A stretch of DNA of 60,000 bases from Lineus longissimus (Eukaryota > Nemertea > Pilidiophora > Heteronemertea > Lineidae), in contig NC_088317.1 in NCBI RefSeq assembly GCF_910592395.1, forward strand, positions 9,922,001-9,982,000. The letters are read 5' to 3'. Both the position numbers and the translations under genes were made by a program. Of this stretch, positions 30,497 to 43,407 are shown in pieces (the first letter of the stretch is position 1; the number at the start of each line of letters is the position of its first letter). A model generated the notes under the pieces. That model ran no database searches. It was given only the letters and a program-made list of their open reading frames with translations, and was not told where the DNA came from.

Positions 30497-30657
30497 ACCG
30501 GTGTGATAGAATCAAATGCCCTCCCTTTTCTGATGCCCGCCTGTATTGTTCGTCTTCGGATTAAGGGTCTTGGTCTCTTTAGAGTCCTATTGAACGGTGC
30601 CGTGTTCTATTGTTGAGGGCATTTAATATCAGGGGGCATCAGATTCTATTACACCGG
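30497..30657. repeat. Imperfect inverted repeat, about 160 bp hairpin
   Basis: ccggtgtgatagaatcaaat followed by gccctc at 30499-30523 pairs with 30632-30657 (23 of 26 bases). Inside, aaatgccctc pairs perfectly with gagggcattt at 30615-30624, and the cccgcc segment near 30555 has a partner near 30632. The arms can thus form competing stems. It may be a small fold-back element; no target duplication is seen. Confidence 0.6.
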
Positions 30658-30977
30658 GATCAACCGGCCGCAAACTCTCTGGTGTCGAGAGGCGTTCAGT
30701 CAAACGCTTCGAGTCGTCGAAGTTGGCTGCTAGTGTGCTGTCGTCATCACTCTGCTAGTGTGCATGTCGTCATCACTCTGATCATGCCACTACAAGCCCA
30801 AGTCACTTTCCCTCCAACAAGGCGGTTATGTACTGTTCAGAAACCAAGCCTCACCTTCCCATAAGTAGGGGCCTACCGAGTGTCCATAGTTCAATGCTAA
30901 GATTTCATTTCAATCCTTGGTCCGGCTCTGAATCTGACTCCCAATGACTTAGCATCGACGTTGCATATTTGGTACAT

Positions 30978-31960
30978 TAACCTTTGGATAATGGCGACGT
31001 CGTATCTTAAAGCGAATTTCTTCTTCCAGCGTTATCGGGACACACACAACATGACAGTACAACACGTGTACTCACTGCACGGTAAAAGAGTGTGCAAGGC
31101 CTACTATACGTCCTGATAACGCGGCGGGAACGCCTATGCGTAGGACCCTTAGCCCGCCCCCTCCGCAAAAGGGAGCAAGTTTCATTATTAAATCAGCTAT
31201 TTACTCCTTTTTTGCCATAGGGGGAGCAGAGCTCGTATCACGTAAGCCTCGGGTAAAGTACCAAGGGAGGGAACACCACTTCCAAGGTGGCCGCACAGTC
31301 TGAGTATAGCTATTTTCCATTCGCACACATGTGCTGCCATCTGAGTGTCGCGATCCTTCCTTGGACTTTACAGACAATACACAGCGTTATCACTAGGTTC
31401 GCACCCCACAGTGAACAAATCCTTGGGCCAACAATATAGGCCAAGGTCCATTCATTTCCGTTTACAACGGAGAGGTCCCAGCTTGGTCTTCGTAGGTACT
31501 TTATTATTCACCAAATTATAAAAAAAAATTGTCCTACATGTATGTCGATGTCGAGTTTTCACGACCCAGGGACTTTACCGCGCTCCCTGACATGCCTGAG
31601 ACGGATGTCATCACCTTCTTTTCAGTGTAGGCCCCAGCCTAGTTGTAGATATGAGTGTAAATATGAGACGATTTTGTTCAGACAGAGAAAGGTTTTGTAT
31701 CCCTATCTCGCTCCAACAAATTTAGTTTTCGATCAAATATACTTTAGCAAACAAAAGGGCGTTATTGGGGACATGTTTATCCCTCGGCGTAATGGCGACG
31801 TCGAATGTTTAGCCTAACTCAGTTGGAAGGCATTTTACAGCGTTCGTCATGTTCGTGGGACATACAACCTTGGCATAGTGGCGACCTCACATATTCCTGC
31901 ATAACTGTTGAAATGAACATTTTCCAGGGTTAGTGCGTCTTATACAACTTGACATAGTTA
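30978..31960. repeat. Diverged repeats around a tggcgacgtc motif
   Basis: Three related stretches, near 30985-31060, 31786-31866 and 31867-31960, share (a/t)atggcgac(g/c)tc, then a segment ending in ccag(c/g)gtta or cagcgtt, then gggacacac or gggacatac followed by aac. The last two are adjacent, about 85-95 bp each. The rest of the interval shows no gene. Confidence 0.4.
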
Positions 31961-32261
31961 TTATGCGGTCCCTGAGGTCAAGGTCAATACTCGTCCTCAC
32001 TGCTCAGGAAAATATGGAGTATATCTTTGTCTCATAAGGCAGGAAAATTATCAATCTTAAATCAAGAGTAGTTTCTATGAACAGCAGCGAGTAAGTGTTC
32101 TGTGGCATAATGTTACGTGAAATACGCTTTAAACGACTTTCCACAATGCGTAATAACAAAAGGACCATAACGCGATAAAATTCGTACAACCGCCCAACCC
32201 GGTCGGGACGCCTAGTGGTACATATAATGTATGTATATACATATAATGTACAGCGAATGTA

Positions 32262-34030
32262 TTACAGTTGCAATACTGGACTTGGCCCTACGACTTGACT
32301 GGTCATGCAGTACTGCTGAACGTGTGTGAGTGTGCGAATTTTCACCGGCGAACACATGGTATGGATGGAGCGGACTGACCACCTGTCTGCTGGGCCAGGG
32401 TTTGGTTTAAGTGGAAATGGGAAACGGGGACCATGGCTAAAGGGGTAGGGAAAGGGAAGCCAAATCAACCTTAATGGGAGGGGGGTCGTCCCATCCTGGG
32501 CAACGGCATGGGACAGCACAATGTAGTATCACTGGGGTGAATGCTAATGGTAGGCCCGGGTGCGAGTTTTTTTTTACTGAACCTTTCGGGCAGTACACTG
32601 TACATTTGTACAGCGACTCTAACCAATCAGAATACGACTTTGAATGACGTCAGCTTGCACACACGTGTATTTGTTGACATTCTGGACTTAGTAATTTTGC
32701 TGTGTTTGGGGAAGGGAAATTGTTGTTATTTGAAGTGGATTTCATTGATGCTGAAGAATTAGGCCTAAGTGATTTTTTCTTATGTCACATTCGACCATTA
32801 ATTCCTTATTTTTAATGCCAGTGGCCCTATCTGATAGTATCACTATCAGTGGACCTTCTCTATTCTGGGCTGGTGGGAGAGAGGTTAGCAGGCAACAAAA
32901 TGTCAGGACTATTGCTTGTCAATGCCGGCCAAATAATAATTTCCATCTCTGTAACTAAATCATATTAAAATCAGCAAGATCAACGGGTTTATTGACATAT
33001 TATATTTGCAAATCCCCGCCATGAAATTGAAAAGTTTTCCTGTCGATGGCGTCAGTCTGACGTTGACATATGATTGGCTTAAAGTTCCTGTACAAATGTA
33101 CAGTGTACTGCCCGAAAGGTTCAGTAAAAAAAAACTGGGGGGCGAGTTTTTTTTTACTGAACCTTTCGGGCAGTACAGTGTACATTTGTACAGTGACTCT
33201 AACCAATCAGAGTTCGACTTTAAATGACGTCAGCTTGCACACATGTGTATTTGTTGACATTCTGGATTTAGTAATTTTGCTGTGTCTGGGGAAGGGAAAG
33301 TGTTGTTATTTGAAGTGGATATTTTTTCTTATGTCACATTAGACCATTAAATCCTTATTTCAATGTCAGTGAACCTTCTAGGTGGGCTTGTGGGAGAGTT
33401 GCTTCAGCTTCAGGTATGTCACTGTGAAGTGCACCATTCACCATTGTTCCCAGTGCAGACTTAATGCATGACAATGCCTGCCAGCTGCCAAGCTAGGTTA
33501 TAATAATTTCCATCTCTGTAACTAAATTATATACCCTCTATATACCCTAAGACTATCAATATCAGCAAGATCAACGGGTTTGTTGATGAATTTTTCAGAC
33601 TCCATGTTTGCCATCTCTAAACCGCCTGCAAGGCTAATATGCAGAAGCCCTAATGTAAAAATGAATTAGGACGGGCAACCAGTCTCCTTGTCTGACTCGA
33701 CATCTGATTGGCTTAGAGTTCCTGTACAAATGTACAGTGTACTGCCCGAAAGGTTCAGTAAAAAAAAACTCGCGGCCCGGGTGAGGGATATTGAAATTAA
33801 GTCAAATCGGGTAATGTGGGGGTGAGTACTACTTGTATGAAAGGCGAGTTCCCAGGTGGTGGAAACACTTTACTTGGTTGAGGCCCCTTACAGGGCAACA
33901 ACGTTCCCCTCGGAGAGCATGGTTTGCGGGTCCTCGCGGCTCGTGCGCCCTGTCTGGGCAATCTGCGGCTGCTACGGAATTGGTCTGTAGTTCGTTTACC
34001 ATAAATGTGAAAAAAACCAAAAAAAACCAA
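32262..34030. repeat. Dispersed repeat copy, split by a TIR-element dimer
   Basis: Sequence 32262-32561 and 33774-34030 together match the repeat unit inside the element at 52554-55106 (for example 53580-54160), including gctgggccagggtttggttt and the segment tttgcgggtcctcgcggctc. The copy ends in an A-rich run (about 34008-34035). The interruption lies exactly at the dimer at 32562-33773. Confidence 0.85.
32562..33773. mobile_element. Tandem pair of TIR elements with a perfect 9-bp target duplication
   Basis: The outer ends are gcgagtttttttttactgaa and its reverse complement, with inverted similarity of about 70 bp. A perfect 9-bp direct repeat ggcccgggt flanks the unit (32553-32561 and 33774-33782). 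At about 33062-33136 a right end is followed after five G by a new left end at 33142, so two copies stand head to tail. Both share an internal stretch with caatcag and gacgtcagcttgcacaca. The 9-bp duplication with long TIRs is typical of Mutator-like elements; no transposase is present. Confidence 0.85.
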
Positions 34031-34035
34031 AAGAA

Positions 34036-37000
34036 CATCCCAACAAAATGGAATTGTTTGCCGACAGCAAACGCGAAAAAAGGCTTCAAAACACACTTTT
34101 CGAGTAAGATATCGCAAATTTAATGTTACGTTGCATCAGGATAGCACTATATCTCGCCCTGTGCGAAGTTTCAGGGCGAACAACGGCCTCGAAGTGCGAC
34201 TTTATTGAGCCCCCTTCCCGTATTAATATATAGATGATAAATGAAACTGTAGTTACAAAGATTTTAGTGTATTTTTTTTCTTCAGTTTACAGCTTACTAA
34301 ATACTTCTTATCTTTTATTTGAGGCTGTCTCTCGCTGAGAAGTCAAGATTTCCTGTGAATTAGGGAGGGAAATTACATCCACTTTGCTTTGAGTGGCAGC
34401 TTTTGTCTTATTTATTTCATCAATTGAATTAAACTGTGTCAAAAAAATACTCAAACCCGTTGACAACCTATTCTTTAGCACTATTCCACTAAAGCTATAA
34501 AGGCTTTTGAAGAATTACTAGAGCCCCAACCACAACAAAGCTATGACTGATATTTGTGGACATGATGGATTTCTTAGAAACTACATTGATACTGCGGAGA
34601 ACTGCAAACTAGGATTCCTCATCTCTAACCCTCAACAGTTTGGTGCTGGCTTTCACAGGCATTCATCACATCTGTCATATATTATCTCATCCAACTGTAC
34701 TTGAAATGACAGATTTTAGAAAAAAATTGAATAGATTTCGACGAACAAGACATTAGAGCAGACCTAAATCATGTAACATAAACCATTTTTTTTGGAGAAT
34801 TTTTCACATGTGGCAAATACTAGATGCGGTTGTCTTAGTTGCTGAGGTAGCCTACACTTTGCTTTGTAATTTGTGAATTTTATTTTTAGTAAGATATCCT
34901 TTCAAGTTGTGAGAGTTTAAAAGCATTGTGCCTTCTTTTGCCTGATACAATCACGTTAGTAATTTCAGTCAATTTCTGATTTGCAAGCAACAAAAAAGGA
35001 ACAAAGGAAATATACCAGAGATCAATTCCCACCTCAAATAAACACAAAGTTGGAAATCACTTATGACTTTTTGAGTAAGTTCAAAGTTCAACTTTCACGT
35101 TGAAAGTGTGAAAAGTTTCTGGTTGGGTGACGTGAGGAAACAAGGATATAGCCAAGAACATCACTCTTGTTTGATTCAAGTTTTACGACCAAGTTATAGG
35201 ATGATATTGAATATTCTCTAGACTGGCATAAGATGGCAGCAAAGGAGGCAGTTTCTGTTTCCCCACCCCTAATTATTGGCTAAAAATATTGGGTTCAATA
35301 TTTTAGATTTGAGGCCATAAATACGCTATTCGCACGAAATGCGGACATCTTAACAAGTCATTTCCTGTGTAGAATCATTATATCTACCAGAAAACACATC
35401 CAAAAAAATTATAGGAGACCATGCGACCTCCCTCAAAATTTCATTGCCTTGGCTCCCCTACTATTAATGTTGTACATGTTATCATAATCACTGTAATTAT
35501 GTCATGGGGTTTAGGCCAATTCAAATTTGCTCAGCTCTCTAACTTCAGATCCTATCTTTCACCTAAACGTCGGGATATATATCCCTACAGGCCGATTTAT
35601 CTGAATGAAACATCGAGTGAAAAATGTGTTATCATATGAAAGTTTGACATGCTTTGCCCCTCTTGGCTAAGTCAAGACGAAAGATCTGTGAAGGGCGACC
35701 ATTTGGAAAGGATGTTGGTGAAGACGAAAGTTCTGGGAAGGGCGACGGGCGGGAAAGGAAGAGGACCGGTTCCGCAAATCCCCGAAAAGCCCGGCAGGCA
35801 TGGCAGGCCTAGTATCATGCAGTGGTGACGGTAACGTACTTGGAAGCAAACTTCGTCTGCCGAGAACGTCAAATTTCTATCGTTTATTGGCCTATACTTT
35901 CTCCTGGTTAACAAGTTAAGTTGAGGTGAAAAACGCTGGTAATGGAATTATGACGATATTTTATGACCCTCTCATCGACTTTAATTCGCACTAAGTGTAA
36001 ACAGGCGCCCATAACAACGGGAATTATTTTAAGAGAGAGAAGAATGAGTGGTATAAGAATCAAAGGAAGCAGCGGAATCTGTGTTAAATCCATGTAACTT
36101 TGAATATGAACTGAGTAATTACGAGAGAATGTGAAGAGCTCTTTTCCAAAACGAGGTAAGTGCCAAAATTCAATATTTTCAGTTTTTCAGAGGAAATCAT
36201 GGTAAATAATGATTACTTAATGTGGAAAAAAATTGAAAATATCAGTGCCATAGAAGTGGCAGAAAAAAATATTTTGAATTTCTTTCAAATCATATAAATG
36301 GACTAATAGCGATTTGGAAAAGAGGTCTTCATGTTTCAAATTAAAATGGTCATCACCTTAGCATGTAAGGCTATAGCGAACAATACTACAACAAAAGGAA
36401 CATATACGTTATCAGTGACAGGAATCTAGGGAGTTCCTATATCGGTGAGCCATAATTGCTATGCATTGTGTAAGGTAATAAACATTTTGATTTAATTGGT
36501 CGCAGCCTACTCAAGTGCTTATTGCATCTCTACCTATTAAATTTATTAAATTTGTAAAATTTATTGGTTAAATAATCATATTTGAATTTGAATTTGAGTG
36601 TTGTAGGAAAGATTTCAGGTGACACCGTGCTAGAATAATATGGCTTTAAAAGTGAAAGCCTATGTTACAGTGCAAAACTGTAGCCAAAATCTACAAAAGG
36701 GGATTTCAGGTGGCACTGTATATTGCTTTATAAGAACCACGTGTACAAAGGGAAACTTTAACCCTTGCATGCAGGAATAGTGATCATTTCCAGTCCTAAG
36801 GTGATTTTAATTTCCAAGATCAAATGTCAATGTTTTAGCTACATCCAGGAGTAATTGCGGATGGCAAATAAATTCTGGCCTAATTGAGCCGGAGAAAAGG
36901 CCAATGATTGCTAGAGCCCTTAGAGGCACAATGCTTGCTAGAGCCTTAAATTTAAATGAATTCCAAAAATGTGACATTAAAACCTTTGTTTCTAATTCTA

Positions 37001-39120
37001 ATCATCAAACACGTAATTTTTTTCTGATATAAATGGAAAAAATGCCTACAAATGTCAAGAAAAAAATAGTGTCATCCTACTGAGCGAAACCATGCTTTCC
37101 AACATCAGGGGGCGAATCCTTCCCCCTCACCACAATACACCAAACACTCAAATGTACGGTCAAGAAGTCTGGTTTTGCAAATTAATAAACCTAAACATTT
37201 TCCTATATTTTTCACCATACACCAGTTATTCAAATGTAAGCTGTTTATCATCATACACCAAACCCTTATTTGTCAGGTCAGTAAGTCTACATTAGTAACG
37301 AATCCCACCCTTAAATTCCTTTGTTTCACCGATTCCTCAATTTAAAGGCAAAGAGGCATGCTTGATGTTACAGACCACAGGCTAAATAGTCAACTGCTTC
37401 AGATCGTACCCTCCCTTTGCTCCCGACCAATTACTTTCCGTGATGAGGTGAGAGATCTACCTCAAGCACTTAGATAAGAACAGATACTGGTCTTGTAACG
37501 GATCCTACTGGTATTAAGGCCTCCCATTTTGAATATAGGGTATATCTCATTATACATCGAACACCCAGTTGTAAGGCCCAGGCACGGTATCCTAATCAAA
37601 GTGGTTCTCCCATGACGCCATTGTTCGTTACGAATAATTCTGCACGTAAATCTTGCGTACATCGTTATGTATAAGATGGAGTGCGGTTAGGGAGATCTTC
37701 CACATAACAATCCGTGGGAGAAACTCTTTAAAGGATAGATCTCATTTACACACCAAAAACTCCTGGCCAGCGGCGTGTCTACACCCTTACAAATATCACA
37801 AATCAAGCAAGAAAATTTATCTATATGCGTTACAATGAAATAGACAAAACAGTTTAGGCCGCCAACGTGACTCGCTAAAGAGCTGACGTTTGCTGCGAGC
37901 TACTAGGCTAAAATCATTCCTTGATATTTCAAAAAGAAAACTGAGCAAATAATCCCAGGTATCTCCTCCCTATTTTGCACGTTAATTGTATATGTTGTAT
38001 GTGATCATTTCTCATCACTTCAAAAAGTGTAGAATCAGATTCACATAAGCTCTCTACAATACATGTGTGACACACCTCTGTGACATAGCCTACTTTATGC
38101 CGGCAATTACCTAGAGATCTTAGATAGTCTGCTCATCACGATCAGACTTTGTTTACTTTTAATAATCACTCGACCTGAGTTAGGTTGCAGACACATTGTC
38201 TTTTCAACAAGGAGGCCAGTCTATACCCTACTGGTGCTATAAGTAATATATTTCTTGTGCATTCTGTATCAATCTGTAGACCTAAAGTTAACAGATACTT
38301 GAATCGAACAATTTATGAAAGCTAAATGGTGAAAAAAAATTACACATTTTAGATCAGGTATGAAACTGCCGAAAAATATGGATACATGTAATGTATTCAC
38401 GACAATAATATTTCGATGCTTGTCATTTTCAGCTTAGGCATACCACAAACTTTTGCAGTGAAGTGGAATTAGATGCAACAATGAGACTAGAGACCGGCTC
38501 AACCGAGATCACTATTAAAATCAAGCAGGAAATCATAAATGTTGACGTATCAAAATTATGCTGTAGGTTGGAGTAAACCTACGATATATACAATTGTTGA
38601 AGGCATTAATAAATAGGAAAATATGACCGTCTTAAAAATCCTGTTATATATGTAAATGTCAAGTAAATTATGAAGATTATGATACTGCAGTTTGGTGCAT
38701 GCGGAAAGGGATGATACCGCCCACTTTAACCGTTACCGTATTTGATGGACGAACTTGAAGACATAAATACCCTTTAAACAGTTGCAATAGTGCACGAAGT
38801 ACCACTTAATACCATTAGCGTTGCATGAAGATAAGGGGTTAATACCCCCACAACCATCATACATAATGGTGCATGAGAGAATAACCGATTACATTGTAAA
38901 GTCCTATCTAGTGCATAAAGATGATTTGGTACATGTACATTAGATGACTTCTGTACTTGACTGGGGGTAAATGCAAATCAAACACTGCGAAGAAATTCAT
39001 TTCCATCTGCGATATTCATAAGCAGGTTTTGAGGACAAGCTGACGTACCCTACGTAAAAAAATCATTTTAATGCGAATACACATAAATAGTACCACCTAC
39101 ATTTGACATATCTCACTCAG
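34036..39120. other. No gene recognised
   Basis: An A/T-rich stretch with short frames only. At 36600-36720 a segment (gatttcaggtg(a/g)cac) occurs twice, and at 37130-37260 a ccatacacca/caatacacca segment recurs. The exon candidates at 39121 and 39945 mark its right edge. Confidence 0.4.
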
Positions 39121-39313
39121 ATATGTGATGCATCCGGTTGGAACTTATTAGATCTTATTATAATGGCTCAAGTATGTCGGAATGAATACCGTAGGTGGAA
39201 ATGGATAGATAATTTTGCACCTCTGTTCAGATCGGCCGATATTTATCCATTCCTAGTTGTGGGGATTTTCTGTAGTGCATTTTTTTACATCGCTATGTGG
39301 ACGTCCTACTTAG
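39121..39313 (+). other. Candidate internal exon with one membrane segment
   Basis: After ttgacatatctcactcag, 64 codons are open: a moderately hydrophilic start with basic NEYRRWKW, then a hydrophobic stretch of about 22 residues beginning YPFLVVGIFCSAFFYIAMW, then a donor-like ag/gtaatg. The hydrophobic segment could span a membrane. No neighbouring exon was found to join it to, and I do not recognise the protein, so this remains a guess from splice signals and composition. Confidence 0.25.
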
Positions 39314-39944
39314 GTAATGAATCAATTACACCCAGTTCATGGTACTGATGATAACAATAGATCCCATAGCATTGAGAAACAGTTGGAAATAATGTAGTCT
39401 TTGAATTTTAGTCTCCAAGGCATGCAAGGGGCTCAGGTAGCCACATGAAGGTCCGTCATCGATGGCTATGAATAAGCATAGATGAGGGTACCAAACATAG
39501 TGAGCTAATGACAAACCTGCAAGGTAGGCTAATAGACAAACAGTATTTAGGTGGGCTCCTTTTTTGGAGTGGTATTAGACCATAGAAATACTTGAGGTGT
39601 TAAAAAACATCATCAGGCAGGAAAACAGATTTCACTGACAATGTAGACGTCGCTGCAGCGATAACGCCTTTGTCACGGCCATATTCTGACAGTAACACTA
39701 CTACTATTGATGGGGGACGGGAGGGGGTTTTCAAATGGGGAGTGTTCACTAAAAAGATATGAAGAATTCCTTTGCAAAGACAGATACATCCATTTTCAAC
39801 ATTTCTACAATATTCATTTGCCTCTACCGTGTCGGCATCAAGGGCTATTTTCGTAATGCATTAAAATGGGATGTCCTCATAGAGAAGGTAAAATGGTCAA
39901 TACTGTTTTTGCAAATGCACTCTTCGTAAAAAAGAATAACTTAC

Positions 39945-40076
39945 CAATCTTTTCATTTATGAACCTTTTCTCAAAGCCTGGGGGGTCGGTTATGGTGCTA
40001 AGAAACTGCTTTGCAGTGTCAAGTTCTAATGCCGACTGTTTCTGCTGCCGGCGATTTGATCGTCTACTCATCTTGG
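39945..40076 (-). CDS. First coding exon of a minus-strand gene, possibly a SET-domain protein
   Basis: On the minus strand the acceptor tttttattttcag leads to a short leader and ATG (40071-40069). Forty-two codons follow, beginning MSRRSNRRQQKQ and ending PPGFEKRFINEKI, then the consensus donor ATTG/GTAAGTTA. The ending resembles the start of KMT5A-like SET methyltransferases, where a similar block precedes GxGVFA; that match is from memory, and the exon with the SET core was not found downstream (lower coordinates). The basic N-terminus fits a nuclear protein. The upstream non-coding exon at 40472 supports a real gene. Confidence 0.5.
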
Positions 40077-40471
40077 CTGAAAATAAAAATAAATTCAGTA
40101 AATTGATACCATTCGAGGTCATTCTATACATGTGTTTGTCTGGGGAAAAGTATTTTGCTAGCTTGATAGCCTTCATTGAAACGGTGACTGTTGAAATGTT
40201 GAATGACGGAACTATTTACGGTGCATACAATTTGTTAACATTTCATTTCCCGAATGACTCGTTTGAATTAACATCAGACCGTCGGACACTTCACCAGTAA
40301 AATTTGGCTGACTTGTGAATGATTTTCTTTTTCTTCGGTCGTTGGCACCGCACAACGAATGGCGCAAATATTTATCAATCAAGTCAAACGAATTTGCAAG
40401 TTTATCCGATAGAAACGAATGTAATAATTGTTACTCATATCGTTGAAACCTATTTAAAATCGGATACTTAC

Positions 40472-40530
40472 CTGGCTGCCTCTTGAATGATGATCATGAC
40501 GCTATTTGTCCTCCAAACTGTATGATGTCC
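40472..40530 (-). other. Probable 5' non-coding exon of the same minus-strand gene
   Basis: On the minus strand, gaggcagccag is followed by gtaagtatcc, a strong donor (GT at 40470-40471). The next acceptor on that strand, at 40077-40078, leads into the coding exon. The upper end of this exon is arbitrary; the promoter should lie above it, but no TATA-like element is obvious. Confidence 0.4.
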
Positions 40531-40599
40531 TAACTAATTTCGGACTTTCTTTTATCTTATCAACTTCCCGCTCTTTTTACCGGGTTCGGCAGACAAAGC

Positions 40600-42136
40600 T
40601 CTATCCGTCCACTCAGCGACTTGCTTACATTTCGATTGCTAAGAAAAGCTTGATTTCATTGGTTGTCAGAAGTTGTGGAGACCTTCAGAGAAACTCGTGA
40701 GTATGTGGCTATCCGGCTGACGTCAGACCCGCATTTTTTGGCCACACAAATCGAAAACAAATGTTTCTTCTCGAACGCGTAGTGATCGTAGTGATGACCT
40801 GGTTCTCATGAAAAAAAAAGTATGGCCCATATCCGGTTGACTTTTACAACTCCAAAGCAGTTATTGTTCCTTAAAATATACAACTTTATCGGATATTTAC
40901 AATAAACGGGTTGTGAGGACAAACATCTGAAAGAAAGAGGCAAGGACTATCTGACATGTCTGAGGAAGTTTACCCATTGTGTAATGTTTACAAAAGACAA
41001 AAGTGACCACCGCCCTGTCGCTAGGACATCAGGAAGTTTTTTTCTGCTTACCCTCCTAAAACACCATGATAATCGGGTGTTTCTTTTAATAAAGATGCTT
41101 TTAAATCCAACCGGGCACGGTTAGTACCCACCTAGTTACTTGGAAAATACTAGAAATTCACTTGGCTGCAAACTGACATCGCCTGCGCTATTATATGACA
41201 CACTCGCGGTACCCTGAGAAAAGCAATTGACATTGTAGCAAGCGAATTTCATACTTAACTGTAAGCAAGACACTTTAGTGCCTATTGGGGTAATGGGGAC
41301 TATAACAGGAGTGAGGATCATATGCGTTAAGGGTACGTGAATCATAATGTAGATGTAGAAAAATCAACAATTAGCACAATTTGTCATTAAAGAACCAACA
41401 CAGGTCAAAACTTAGACCAGTAATGAATTCCATAGCTCCAATTGTTTAATAATAATTCTGTAGGAAAGAAACCAGTTTATTCATTACCAATGCATTACCG
41501 GTACCGGAATGTTTAATAGAGTAGTCGCTACGATGCCCTGAGGACACCAGATACCTCATTTAGTAATTAATATCTAGGCCTACTGGTAAAAATACGTGTA
41601 ATCTTGGATTGATTAAAAAGATTGGAATCCTATCGGAATGTTTGATAGAGTGGTCGTCTAGATGTCCTCTTCCAACCCCCCTATTCAGAAAACATACCGA
41701 TGGAAGTTTTAAAAATTTACGCATGATGCATTTGTTAAAGAGACCATCACATTACAGCGAGAATATCAGATAGAATCTCACATCTAGCAATTCTTCAGAC
41801 TAAGTTAGGCTAGAGGGTGTATTTCGACTACCATTTTTAACTTGAATCATCAAAAATTCCAACTATATTTTCACTCCTTCACGGTACTAGTAAAATTTTA
41901 CAAGCATTTGCCGGGTAAGATACTAACAGCCATCGAGGACGTGAGTCCCTATTACCGGGATAATATTATTATAGACGTATTAAGGGACTGCAATGTACTG
42001 ATTTCAAATAAAAGTTGGATAAGGCAAGCTTATATATTTTTGATTTTACTCAATTTTTGTGTGACTATATAAGGGGTTTCAATAATTTCCTTCCGTTATA
42101 ACCAGCAGGAGAACCCGTAGATAGGGTAGGGGCTAC
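40600..42136. other. No feature recognised
   Basis: Short frames only. It probably holds the promoter region of the minus-strand gene above, with nothing distinctive. Confidence 0.35.
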
Positions 42137-42143
42137 ATTTACC

Positions 42144-42376
42144 ATTGGGCTGTCAGAGTGGCACAGTGGTTAACATCGGTGCCTGTCACCTCTGAGGTCC
42201 CGGGTTCGATTCTTGGTCGGATCTGGGTTCTTTATCTGATAGAGAGGCCGGCGACTCTCTCTGACAGCGCAGATTTTCCTCCGGTTTTGCTCCGGTTTCC
42301 TCCTGCAGCGCATAACTTCGTCAAATTTAATATAATAATGCCCTATTGGGCGCTCAGATATCAATTTAATATTTTT
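42144..42376 (+). mobile_element. tRNA-derived SINE
   Basis: An internal RNA polymerase III promoter is visible: A box tggcacagtgg at 42159-42169 and B box ggttcgattc at 42203-42212, with 33 bp between them as in a tRNA-like head. A tRNA-unrelated body follows, with repeated ctccggttt segments, then an A/T-rich end. A 7-bp direct repeat, atttacc, at 42137-42143 and 42377-42383 is a likely target duplication. It is not a functional tRNA: the acceptor stem does not pair. Confidence 0.8.
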
Positions 42377-43407
42377 ATTTACCGTTCCTTCGTATCCTCT
42401 GTCACTGTGAACACTTTGAAGGCATTAAATCTAACCACAAAGTGAAATCGCCGATAAAAACAACAAAGTTGTCCATTACCTACACGAGGGTAGAGAAACG
42501 ATACCCGTAGAAAAAAAAGTATAATAATGCCAGCCATCTCGGGTAATTAAAGCATAATATGAGAGTTATGGAGAACTTTGTCATCCAAACTCCCTTAGTG
42601 GTTAATGAGAGATATCTGCAGGGGGGTTAACTGTTGTCATTAATGGAAAGGTTCCACCACATACGGGTTCCTGAAACACTGATTTTATAGGTACAGGCCT
42701 ACATGAAATGCATGGTTAATCGAAGCATAATAACTCTAAAATTCAAGAAAGGTCTAAAAAACATAATCAGATCTGCAGTACAGTGAAAAATACCAACCGC
42801 AGCGAATAGCCATAAAGATGATTGATGCTGATGGCCGCCATGATAACCAACTGTACTAGGAAACCCCTTAGGTATATATGAAGCCTAATGCACAGCAAAA
42901 GATTTGATTGGTAATTTTTTAACAGCATGGACTGATACAAGTGGAACAAAGGTGTCGTCCATGTATTTGAAGAGAAATAGTTTGTAAGGGTTTACGAAGA
43001 ACCGATAATCCTGGATTAAGGTGTGTATCACGTTACTGGATGTTTTAGACAATGTGCGTTAGGGGCACCTGCATTTGGCAACCTAACGCAGGCCAAGTCC
43101 CCATAGCCTGTATCTATCTAAAGTGTACGTAAATATGGACGTATTTTCGTCCTTGCGCCTATAGTAGGCAACAGGTGATTGGCGAACGTGAATAGGAGGC
43201 GGGCTGATTATGAGCTTTGAATAGTTGAATGGTGATTGATGACAAACACTGACCAGCCTATTCATCTATGTTCATGGTCGGGCGAATAATCAGTTAGCCT
43301 TTGTTGTCGACTGTGTACAATGGATTTTAAACGGTTTAGTCCGTGTATTTTTTTACTAATCGATCTCTTGATCTGGCGGCAGAGAAGTCAAGTGGGCGGC
43401 ATGGATA

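Noticed and set aside
42147-42220. tRNA gene
   Set aside because: A and B boxes are present but the acceptor stem does not pair and a SINE body follows, so it is a tRNA-derived SINE.
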